A program made the translations under genes and the position numbers. The notes beneath the pieces were generated by a model. The model was given only the letters and a program-made list of their open reading frames with translations, did not search any database and had not been told where the DNA came from. Below are positions 1 to 5,623 of a stretch of DNA of 8,436 nucleotides, piece after piece; within the stretch, counting starts at the first letter, position 1; each line of letters begins with the position of its first letter. Location: contig JADZBR010000392.1 in the NCBI GenBank assembly GCA_020852035.1, forward strand, positions 1-8,436, given 5' to 3'. The stretch comes from Caulobacteraceae bacterium. Its GTDB lineage: Bacteria > Pseudomonadota > Alphaproteobacteria > Caulobacterales > Caulobacteraceae.

Positions 1-87
1 AGCGAGCTGCCGGCGGAGTATCCCGGCTGGATGCTGGACCGGCAGGGCGCGGCGCGGATTCCCGAGCCCTTCAGGAAACCTGACTGA
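1..87 (+). CDS. 3' end of an unidentified plus-strand gene (partial)
   Basis: Frame 1 is open from the window edge and ends in TGA at 85-87, giving the last 28 residues, with core PAEYPGWMLDRQGAARIPEP followed by a short basic/acidic tail. The 5' part lies outside the window. I do not recognise the family from this tail, so no function is given. The last 17 nt overlap the 3' end of the convergent membrane-protein gene on the opposite strand. That it codes is inferred from the in-frame stop and the protein-like composition; 28 codons are too few to be sure. Confidence 0.5.
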   Translation, partial: SELPAEYPGWMLDRQGAARIPEPFRKPD

Positions 88-484
88 ACCGGGGCCGGCC
101 GAAGGCGACCTCCGCCAGGGTCGCGGCCACCAGGGTGGCCGCGACGGCGGCCGCGGCGAACCAGGCCGGATGCGGAATGGTCAGCATCGTCCAGACCGCG
201 AAGACGAACAGCACCATCGACACCGCCCGACCGGCCCAGCGACGGCGGCCGGCGATCAGGTTCCCGGTCGAGGCGCCCGCCAGCGTGCCCAGGAACCAGG
301 CCAGCAACACCCAGATCTTGGCCTGCACCGGCAACTGCGCCATCGCCGTCTTCAGCTGCGCCGGGTCGGTAAGGTCCACGCCGGGCGGCGGCGGGAAGAT
401 CGTGTGGCCCATGCCCTCGACAACCCCGACGACGATCACCCCGACCACGACGCCCGCCAGCACCGCCAGGATCAGCCGCAGCAT
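71..484 (-). CDS. Small four-helix integral membrane protein, function unknown
   Basis: This 137-residue protein has about four hydrophobic segments: residues 2-22, 56-76, 88-103 and 107-126. Between the first two lies a polar, proline-rich periplasmic-type loop with the motif GHTIFPPPPGVDLTD (about 26-40) and then PAQLKTAMAQLP. The pattern of an N-terminal helix, a (M)GH-x-I/Y-PPP-x-G-x-D-x-x-D motif and three further helices resembles a widespread family of uncharacterised bacterial inner-membrane proteins; no activity is known to me. The ATG at 484 is chosen because a near-consensus AAGGAGG (491-497 on the plus strand as cctcctt) sits 6 nt upstream. The open frame continues far upstream as antisense of the hydrolase, but that extension is arginine-rich shadow sequence. 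The gene is divergent from the hydrolase at 530, with 45 nt between start codons. Confidence 0.8.
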   Translation of the reverse strand: MLRLILAVLAGVVVGVIVVGVVEGMGHTIFPPPPGVDLTDPAQLKTAMAQLPVQAKIWVLLAWFLGTLAGASTGNLIAGRRRWAGRAVSMVLFVFAVWTMLTIPHPAWFAAAAVAATLVAATLAEVAFGRPRFSQVS

Positions 485-490
485 CCCGTC

Positions 491-497
491 CCTCCTT
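491..497 (-). promoter_or_regulatory. Ribosome binding site of the membrane-protein gene
   Basis: The minus strand reads AAGGAGG, a near-perfect Shine-Dalgarno sequence, six bases before the ATG at 484. It fixes the start against a much longer open frame that runs upstream through the antisense strand of the hydrolase. Confidence 0.75.
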
Positions 498-504
498 GCC
501 GCCC

Positions 505-520
505 CTAGAGGGTGATCTAG
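505..520. promoter_or_regulatory. Inverted repeat CTAGA-N6-TCTAG in the divergent intergenic region
   Basis: The sequence between the two divergent starts (484 and 530) contains CTAGA (505-509), six bases, then TCTAG (516-520), a perfect 5-bp dyad. CTAG is usually rare in GC-rich proteobacterial DNA, and the site sits where one regulator could control both genes. No clear -35/-10 pair is visible. The repeat is short and could be chance. It lies 9 nt before the hydrolase ATG, where it could also influence translation initiation. Confidence 0.25.
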
Positions 521-529
521 AACGCTTCC

Positions 530-1531
530 ATGCTCAAGCTCGCCCTTCGCGCCCTGGCGGTCGTCATCCTGCTGGTGCTTGCCTATATCGCCATCGGCGG
601 CGGGCTCGGCGCGGCGGCGGGACACGGAAAGATGCGTGGCGAGAAGGTGGACATCGGCGGCCGGTCCCTGCGGATCGTCTGCCTGGGCGAGGCGTCGGGC
701 GCGCCCCTCGTCGTCTTCGAGTCCGGAGCTTTCGGCTTTTCGGCGGACTGGGGCGTGGTGCAGGACAGGCTGGCGGCCAAGGGGCTGCGCAGCTGTAGCT
801 ACGACCGCGCGGGCCTCGGGTTCTCCGATCCCGGCCCCAAGCCGCGCGATGCGGCGGCGATCGCCCGAGACCTCGACGCCCTGCTGCGCGCCAGGGGCGA
901 GGCGGGCCCCTATGTGCTGGTCGGTCACTCGATGGCCGGCCTCTTCGTGCGCCAGTTCGCGGTGACCCATCCGGACAGGGTGGCCGGGGTGGTGCTGGTG
1001 GATGCGGCCACGCCCGAGGCCATCTACTCGCCGATGGCCACCGTCTTCGTGAAGCGGTTCGCGCAGGCGTCGACCCTGGCCGGCTGGGGCGCCAGCGCCG
1101 GGCTCTTCAAGCCGCTCGCGCCGCTGATCGGCGACCGTATCGGCCTGACCGGCGAGGCCAAGGCCGAGAAGCAGCGCTTCTTCGGCTCCGGTCCGCACAA
1201 CCGCTGGGCCGCCGAGGAGGTCCGCACCTGGCCGCATTCGGCCGAGCAGGTGCTGAAGGCCGGCGGCTACGACCCGGCCTGGCCGGTGGCGGTGGTCACC
1301 GCCGGCCCAGAGGCTGGGCGCGAGGACTGGAAGCGCGTGCAGGCCGCGCCGGCGACGGCCTCGCGGGCCGGGTCGGTGGCGCACGTGGCGGCCGCCGGCC
1401 ACGCCACCCTGCTGGGCGTGCGCCACGCCGCCGCCATTGTCGCCGCCATCGAGGGCGTGCTGGCGGCTAGATCGGCTCCCGCTCGACCAACCCCGTCGCC
1501 GCCCGAGCCCGCGCCAGCGCCAGCGGCCTGA
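530..1531 (+). CDS. Alpha/beta hydrolase with N-terminal membrane anchor
   Basis: This 333-residue protein has the alpha/beta-hydrolase fold and acts on an unknown ester, amide or similar substrate. Residues 5-23 form a hydrophobic signal-anchor, so the domain is probably periplasmic or membrane-tethered. The strand PLVVFESG (59-66) and the segment SYDRAGLGFSDPGP (90-103) match the usual oxyanion and early-strand regions. The nucleophile elbow is GHSMAG with Ser134, and the likely catalytic His is His291 in AAGHATLL. The acid is less clear: Asp158 (VLVDA) or an acidic residue around 261-266. The closest resemblance is to proteins annotated simply as alpha/beta hydrolase in alphaproteobacteria. 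No good Shine-Dalgarno sequence precedes the ATG (AGAGGG lies about 17 nt away), but starting later would remove the anchor. The final residues, about 315-333, are Pro/Ala-rich low complexity and lie antisense to the last codons of tilS, overlapping that gene by 65 nt. Confidence 0.85.
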   Translation: MLKLALRALAVVILLVLAYIAIGGGLGAAAGHGKMRGEKVDIGGRSLRIVCLGEASGAPLVVFESGAFGFSADWGVVQDRLAAKGLRSCSYDRAGLGFSDPGPKPRDAAAIARDLDALLRARGEAGPYVLVGHSMAGLFVRQFAVTHPDRVAGVVLVDAATPEAIYSPMATVFVKRFAQASTLAGWGASAGLFKPLAPLIGDRIGLTGEAKAEKQRFFGSGPHNRWAAEEVRTWPHSAEQVLKAGGYDPAWPVAVVTAGPEAGREDWKRVQAAPATASRAGSVAHVAAAGHATLLGVRHAAAIVAAIEGVLAARSAPARPTPSPPEPAPAPAA

Positions 1532-2687
1532 CGCGCCCCGGCGCCTCGCCCAGCAGTGGGCAGGAGACCTCGCCGGAAGGCGTCACCAGGGCGGGCAGCG
1601 CCGGCCGATCCTCGGCCGGAACGCGCGCGAGTCGGCGTCGCGCCTCCGGCGACAGGCGTCGCGCAAGGCCGGACAGCGGCGTCACCGCCACCTCGGCCCC
1701 GGCCTCGATCTCGAAGCGGCCGTCCCAGACGCCGGCCTCGCCCGCGCCCAGCCGGAGTGGGGCGAGGCCGCGGCGGGCGAACTCGCCGACATTGCGCACC
1801 ACGCGGACCCTCGCGCCGTCGCTTCGTACGCTGGCGCCAGCGAGAGCCGCGGTCAGGGGACGGCCGGCGGCGACCGCGCCCGCCAGGCGCAGGACCGCCG
1901 CGCGGCGTGGCGGCCGACTCCCGCCGCCGGCGCTGACGCAGGCGATGGCCAGCAGGCGCGGCAGATCGTCCGCCGGGATCGGCGCGGCCAACCGCAGCCC
2001 GCCCGAACAGGTGAGTTCCAGGGCCTTGGCCGCGGCCAGCGCGGGGGGCTCGGCCGGGGCGGGGAGGGCGAGCGCCTGCTCGCGGCGGGCGCGGGCGCGG
2101 GCGTAGCGGGGGTCGAGGTTGGCCGGATCGTCGATCCAGTCACGGCCGGCGGCGGCCAGCAAGCCGCGCAGGGTCTGGCGGCGGGTGGTCAACAGCGGGC
2201 GCAGCAGGAAGACGCCGCGCCCCTCCGGCCAGGCCGGGGAGGGGGCGAAGACGCGCGGGTCCGGCGTGGTCGAGCCGGCGGCCCGCATGGCGGCGGATTC
2301 GGCCAGGTCGTCGGCGGTGTGGCCCATCAGCACGACCTTCGCCCCCAGGTCGCGCGCCGCGGCGGCCAGCAGCACGTGGCGGGCGGCGCGGGCGCGGGCC
2401 GGCAGGCCGGCACCGGGCGCGGCGTCCAGCCAGGCGAGGCGGCGAAACGGCCGGCCCAGGCTCCGGGCGACGCCCTCGCAGGTCTCGGCCCAGGCGGCGC
2501 TTTGGCCCTGTAGCCGGTGATCGACGTGCAGCACGGCGAGCCGGCGGCCGTGGCGGCGGGCCCAGGCGTCGGCGATCAGCAGCAGGGCCAGGGAGTCGCC
2601 GCCGCCGGAATAGGCCACGGCGATGGGCGCGGCGCCGGTCGGTTGCAGGTGGTGGCCTAGGAGCGCTTCGGCGGCGCTCAGGCGCAC
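1467..2687 (-). CDS. tilS: tRNA(Ile)-lysidine synthase TilS
   Basis: TilS uses ATP to attach lysine to C34 of the CAU-anticodon tRNA-Ile, converting its reading from AUG to AUA; it is essential in most bacteria and cytoplasmic. Counting from the GTG start (406 residues), the N-type ATP pyrophosphatase P-loop SGGGDS is at 27-32 after strand IAVAY. VLHVDHRLQ follows, then the GHTADDLAES segment equivalent to the family's HHxDDxxET, and DPANLDPRYARAR, which matches the DPSNxDxxYxRxR signature. Length is near the usual 400-430. There is no ATG: candidates are GTG at 2687 (10-nt overlap with the cpoB stop) and CTG at 2681 (CTGA overlap). No Shine-Dalgarno sequence is visible, so expression probably depends on coupling to cpoB. 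The next in-frame GTG lies inside the P-loop strand and would destroy the site. The TAG stop at 1467 lies inside the convergent hydrolase gene. Confidence 0.92.
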   Translation of the reverse strand: MRLSAAEALLGHHLQPTGAAPIAVAYSGGGDSLALLLIADAWARRHGRRLAVLHVDHRLQGQSAAWAETCEGVARSLGRPFRRLAWLDAAPGAGLPARARAARHVLLAAAARDLGAKVVLMGHTADDLAESAAMRAAGSTTPDPRVFAPSPAWPEGRGVFLLRPLLTTRRQTLRGLLAAAGRDWIDDPANLDPRYARARARREQALALPAPAEPPALAAAKALELTCSGGLRLAAPIPADDLPRLLAIACVSAGGGSRPPRRAAVLRLAGAVAAGRPLTAALAGASVRSDGARVRVVRNVGEFARRGLAPLRLGAGEAGVWDGRFEIEAGAEVAVTPLSGLARRLSPEARRRLARVPAEDRPALPALVTPSGEVSCPLLGEAPGRVRPLALARARAATGLVEREPI

Positions 2688-3499
2688 TTGGCGCGGACGC
2701 GGGCGTTGGCGGCGCGCGACTTCACCTGGGCGCTGGCCTTGGGATAGCGGCGGCCGAGCTCGTCCAGGGTGGCGCAGGCGTCGGGCGACTTGCCCATTGC
2801 GATCAGCTGGCGGGCGAGCTCGACGGTGGCGTCCGGCGCCCAGCTGGTCTTCGGCCAGCCGCGGATGGCGCTGATGAAGGCGGTGGCGGCCTGGGCGTTG
2901 GCGTTGCGGATGTCCAGCGTCTTGCCCCACCAGTAGTTGGCCTCGGGGGTCTTGGCGCCGTCCGGATAGGTTTGCACGAAAGCGGCGAAGGCCGCCTCGG
3001 CGGCGTCGTAGTCCCCACCCACCATCAGTTGGCGCGCGGCGTCGAAGGCCGCGCCTTCATCCTCGGCGGGAGCGCCGGCGACGGTCGGCGCGACGGCCGC
3101 GGGCTCGGCCGTGCGCTGCTCAAAGAGGGCGAGGCGTTCGGTCAGCGCCTGATTCTGGGCGCGCAGGGCCTCGGCGTCGCGCCTGGCCTGGTCGAGGCCG
3201 CGCGTGGTGGTCTCCAGCTGGCTGTTGACCCGCGACAGCGACATCTCGAGGTCCGAGATGCGGCGCAGCGCATCCTGCAGCTGATATTCGGCGTCGGCCG
3301 GCTGCACCACCACCGGCTGGCCGGTGTTGCGGCCCTGGAAGACGATCGCGCGCAGCTCGCGCAGGACGTCCTCCATGCGGTCGAGCCGGCGGGCGTCGCG
3401 GGCGCTCAGGGGGTCGGCTTCCAGCGGCAACGGCGTCTGCGCCGCCGCGGGGACGGCGCAGAGCAGCAGGACGGCGAGCGAAACGGGAGCGAACCTCAT
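2678..3499 (-). CDS. cpoB: Cell division coordinator CpoB (YbgF), periplasmic TPR protein
   Basis: In E. coli CpoB links the Tol machine to the PBP1B cell-wall synthase during constriction. This 273-residue protein begins with a Sec signal peptide (MRFAPVSLAVLLLCAVPAAA, likely cut near residue 20-21). It continues with a coiled-coil trimerisation region with heptad-like leucines and charges (about 34-55 and 73-128), including ISDLEMSLSRVNSQLETTTR. A linker rich in Ala/Pro (131-148) follows. The C-terminal TPR-like domain (150-270) contains AFDAARQLMVGGDYDAAEAA, the hallmark FVQTYPDG and EANYWWGKTLD, and a last repeat ACATLDELGRRYPKA. This order and length match the family. It lies 59 nt after pal, and its stop overlaps the start of tilS. 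The Shine-Dalgarno sequence before the ATG at 3499 is weak (GGTGA). Confidence 0.93.
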   Translation of the reverse strand: MRFAPVSLAVLLLCAVPAAAQTPLPLEADPLSARDARRLDRMEDVLRELRAIVFQGRNTGQPVVVQPADAEYQLQDALRRISDLEMSLSRVNSQLETTTRGLDQARRDAEALRAQNQALTERLALFEQRTAEPAAVAPTVAGAPAEDEGAAFDAARQLMVGGDYDAAEAAFAAFVQTYPDGAKTPEANYWWGKTLDIRNANAQAATAFISAIRGWPKTSWAPDATVELARQLIAMGKSPDACATLDELGRRYPKASAQVKSRAANARVRAKCA

Positions 3500-3558
3500 C
3501 AGGTCACCGATAGCGGGCGGCGGCGGCCAGATTGCGACGCCGCGGCCCGCCGCTCAAC

Positions 3559-4119
3559 TTACTGGCCGCTGACGATGGCGGTGTGGGCGTTGCGGTTCTG
3601 CTGGTGCGACTCCTCGTCGGAGCCGCCGGCGATCGGCCGGTCCTTGCCGTAGGAGATGGTCGACATCCGGCTGGGCGAGACGCCCTGGCTGGCGAGGTAT
3701 TCGCGCACCGCGCTGGCCCGGCGCGCGCCGAGGGCGAGGTTGTATTCGCGGGTGCCGCGTTCGTCGGCGTTGCCTTCGACACGGACCTGCGCGTTGCGAT
3801 AGCGCTGCAGCCACTGGGCCTGGGCGTCCAGGGTCTGGGTGGCGTCGGAGCGCAGGTTGTACTGGTCGAGGTCGAAGAACACGCGGTCGCCCGCGCTCTG
3901 CGCCAGGTCGGCCTGCGAGCCGGGGATCACGCCGCTGGTCACCGGCCCGGGCGTCGAAGGGCCGGTCGGACCGCTGTCCGGCGCGGTGGGGCCCGAGGGG
4001 GTCGGCGCGACCGGCCCCTGCGGCTTGGGCCGAGATTGGCAGGCCGCCAGTGAAGCGGCGGCGGTGAGGACCAAGGCCAGCTTAGCAGCGCTCTCGGCAT
4101 GGCGGCGGGTGATAGTCAC
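3559..4119 (-). CDS. pal: Peptidoglycan-associated lipoprotein Pal
   Basis: Pal is an outer-membrane lipoprotein that binds meso-diaminopimelate in peptidoglycan and TolB in the periplasm. The 186 residues start with an n-region (TRR), a hydrophobic segment and the lipobox LAAC with lipidated Cys27; the following Gln at +2 is consistent with sorting to the outer membrane. Residues 31-68 form a Pro/Gly/Thr/Ser linker. The OmpA-like domain starts near 77 (DRVFFDLDQYNLRSDA) and carries the peptidoglycan-binding signature NADERGTREYNLALGARRA at 117-135, then YGKDRP at 157-162. The start codon is GTG at 4119, supported by GGAGAAGGA six bases upstream (4126-4134); no in-frame ATG precedes the lipobox. 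A 130-nt gap separates it from tolB, larger than the other gaps within tolQ-tilS, which may allow a separate promoter. Confidence 0.96.
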   Translation of the reverse strand: MTITRRHAESAAKLALVLTAAASLAACQSRPKPQGPVAPTPSGPTAPDSGPTGPSTPGPVTSGVIPGSQADLAQSAGDRVFFDLDQYNLRSDATQTLDAQAQWLQRYRNAQVRVEGNADERGTREYNLALGARRASAVREYLASQGVSPSRMSTISYGKDRPIAGGSDEESHQQNRNAHTAIVSGQ

Positions 4120-4125
4120 GGCTTG

Positions 4126-4134
4126 TCCTTCTCC
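4126..4134 (-). promoter_or_regulatory. Ribosome binding site deciding the GTG start of pal
   Basis: On the minus strand GGAGAAGGA ends six bases before the GTG at 4119. The good spacing and purine richness support GTG as the true start codon, and the resulting N-terminus gives a normal lipoprotein signal peptide. Confidence 0.7.
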
Positions 4135-4175
4135 GTCTCTAACGTCGAGGGCGCAAACGCCGCCCCAAATCAGCT

Positions 4176-4210
4176 TCAGCTTAGCTGAGCCTCGCCCGCG
4201 ATCTTGTCAC
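4176..4210 (-). promoter_or_regulatory. Possible promoter and palindrome in the tolB-pal spacer
   Basis: The 130-nt spacer between tolB and pal contains, on the minus strand, GTGACA (4205-4210), a 5/6 match to TTGACA. Nineteen bases further comes GCTAAG (4180-4185), which resembles the GCTA-type -10 of Caulobacter housekeeping promoters. The -10 candidate lies inside a palindrome TCAGCT-T-AGCTGA (4176-4188), which could be an operator or a small hairpin. This is a motif match only. Higher expression of pal than of tolQRA is known in other bacteria, which makes an internal promoter plausible. Confidence 0.25.
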
Positions 4211-4249
4211 GAACGTGTCAGCGGTCAGGCCCGAGCACCTGAAGCTTAC

Positions 4250-5548
4250 TCAATCGAGGATCGGCGACCACGCCGGATCTGACCCCGACCCCTGATAGGG
4301 CGCGGGGCGCAGCACGCGACCCGATACGTCCACGGTCCATAAGCGCGGAGAACCGCCCGGGGTTTCACGGAAGAACATTAGAACCCGCCCGTTGGGCGCC
4401 CAGGTGGGGCCTTCGTCGAGGTAGCTGGCGGTCAGGATGCGCTCGCCGCCGCCGTCCGGGCTCATCACCCCGATGGAGAACTGACCGCCGGCCTGTTTGG
4501 TGAAGGCGATGAGGTCGCCGCGCGGGCTCCAGACCGGGGTGGTGTAGCGCCCGCCGCCGGCGGAGATGCGCCGCACGCCCGAGCCGTCGGCGTTCATCAC
4601 ATAGAGCTGGGGCGTGCCGCCGCGGTCGGAGTTGAAGACGATCCGGCTGCCGTCCGGCGAGAAGGCCGGCGAGGTGTCGATGCCGGGGTCGGCGGTCAGT
4701 CGCGTGGACGAGCGGCTGCGCAGGTCCATGACGTAGATGTCGCTGTTGCCGCCGCGCTCGACGGAGAAGGCGACCTTGCTGCCGTCCGGCGAGAAGCGCG
4801 GCGCGAAGACCATGCCAGGAAAGCTGCCGAGGCGTTCCTGGCGGGTGGTCTCGAGGTTCAGGAGATAGATGGACGACCCGTCGGGCCGCATCTGCATGTA
4901 GGTGATTTCCTGGCTGTTCGGCGAGAACCGGGGGGTCATCACCATCGAGGAGCCGTTGGTCAGGTAGCTGGGATTGGCGCCGTCCTGGTCCATGATCGCC
5001 AGGCGGCGCACGCGGTTCAGCTTCGGCCCGCTCTCGGCGACGAACACCACGCGGGTATCGAAATAGCCCTTCTCGCCGGTCAGCCGCTCATAGATGGCGT
5101 CGGAGATCTTGTGGGCGACGCGCCGCCAGTTCTCGGGCGTGGAGGTGAACTGCAGGCCGAGCAGTTGCTGTTCGGAATAGATGTCCCAGAGGCGGAAATC
5201 GACGCGCAGGCGGCCGCCTTCCTCGACCGTCACATTGCCGTTCACCAGCGCCTGGGCGTTGATCAGCTTCCAGTCGGCGAAGCGCGGCTGGACGGCGATG
5301 TTGAGGTCCTTCTCGATGAAGGAATTGGGGTCGAGCGGCCGGAAGAGGCCCGAGCGGTCGAGGTTGCCGGAGATCACACGGCTGATGTCGGCGCCGACCG
5401 GCGCGCCGGTCATGGCCGGGATGGCGATGGGCAGGGGCTGCAGGGCGCCCTGCGTCACGTCCACCTCGATCTGGGCGCGGGCGGGCAGGGCGGCGCCGGC
5501 GGCGAAGAGCGCCAGCACGGCAAGCAGGATCGATCGCATCATCGGCAT
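4250..5548 (-). CDS. tolB: Tol-Pal system protein TolB
   Basis: TolB is the periplasmic shuttle between TolA and Pal. The 432 residues begin with a signal peptide ending in LPARA, probably cut before Gln26. The N-terminal domain (27-about 160) has the family motifs SRVISGNLDRSGLFRPLD and ADWKLINAQALVNGNV. The mature N-terminus is the segment that contacts TolA in E. coli. A six-bladed beta-propeller follows (about 165-430), with repeated FSPDG-type blades: RFSPNSQEITY, RFSPDGSKVAFSV, AFSPDGSRIVFNSDR, VWSPRGDLIAFT and TWAPNGRVLMFF, each paired with an IYVMD/LYVMN-type strand. Length matches the usual 430. Start choice is open between ATG 5548 and ATGs at 5542 and 5539: the nearest purine-rich site (AGGGGA) sits too close to 5548 and better placed for 5542 or 5539. 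The mature protein is unaffected. Confidence 0.97.
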   Translation of the reverse strand: MPMMRSILLAVLALFAAGAALPARAQIEVDVTQGALQPLPIAIPAMTGAPVGADISRVISGNLDRSGLFRPLDPNSFIEKDLNIAVQPRFADWKLINAQALVNGNVTVEEGGRLRVDFRLWDIYSEQQLLGLQFTSTPENWRRVAHKISDAIYERLTGEKGYFDTRVVFVAESGPKLNRVRRLAIMDQDGANPSYLTNGSSMVMTPRFSPNSQEITYMQMRPDGSSIYLLNLETTRQERLGSFPGMVFAPRFSPDGSKVAFSVERGGNSDIYVMDLRSRSSTRLTADPGIDTSPAFSPDGSRIVFNSDRGGTPQLYVMNADGSGVRRISAGGGRYTTPVWSPRGDLIAFTKQAGGQFSIGVMSPDGGGERILTASYLDEGPTWAPNGRVLMFFRETPGGSPRLWTVDVSGRVLRPAPYQGSGSDPAWSPILD

Positions 5549-5583
5549 TTCCCCTAACCCCGTCGCGGTCCCGAATCGCCCGC

Positions 5584-5623
5584 GCGCGGGGTGATTTTAT
5601 GGCGGGAAGCCATCACCCCGCGC
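5584..5623 (-). repeat. Strong stem-loop spanning the tolA stop codon
   Basis: GCGCGGGGTGAT (5584-5595) and ATCACCCCGCGC (5612-5623) form a perfect 12-bp inverted repeat with a 16-nt loop, which itself can pair TGGC with GCCA (5600-5603 with 5609-5612). In the tolA-tolB transcript the tolA TGA lies in the first arm. No run of U follows the second arm, so it does not look like a standard intrinsic terminator. Attenuation, mRNA processing or 3'-end protection are possible roles. Confidence 0.6.

Noticed and set aside
71..1426. Minus-strand open frame of about 450 codons extending the membrane protein upstream across the hydrolase
   Set aside because: The strong AAGGAGG before the ATG at 484 and the change from low-complexity Arg/Gly/His sequence to membrane helices show that only the last 137 codons are the gene.
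1437..2513. Long plus-strand open frame opposite tilS
   Set aside because: The composition is Arg/Ala/Gly/Gln-rich with no domain, and it is fully antisense to tilS, which has clear catalytic motifs. It reflects the lack of stops in GC-rich antisense DNA.
2688..2930. Extension of tilS upstream into cpoB in the same open frame
   Set aside because: The extra residues are Arg/Pro-rich and lie inside the conserved TPR domain of cpoB in another frame. TilS proteins begin shortly before the SGGxDS loop.
3500..3558. Hairpin in the pal-cpoB spacer
   Set aside because: GC-rich runs (GCGGGC and GCCCGC types) can pair partially, but no arm pairs without mismatches over a useful length, so it is no better than chance in this composition.
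5111..5557. Plus-strand open frames opposite tolB
   Set aside because: These are antisense shadows with Gly/Ala/Arg bias and no recognisable domain; tolB on the other strand is unambiguous.
5584..5623. Intrinsic terminator after tolA
   Set aside because: The stem is strong but no U-run follows it on the transcribed strand, and tolB follows within 64 nt; kept only as a stem-loop of unknown role.
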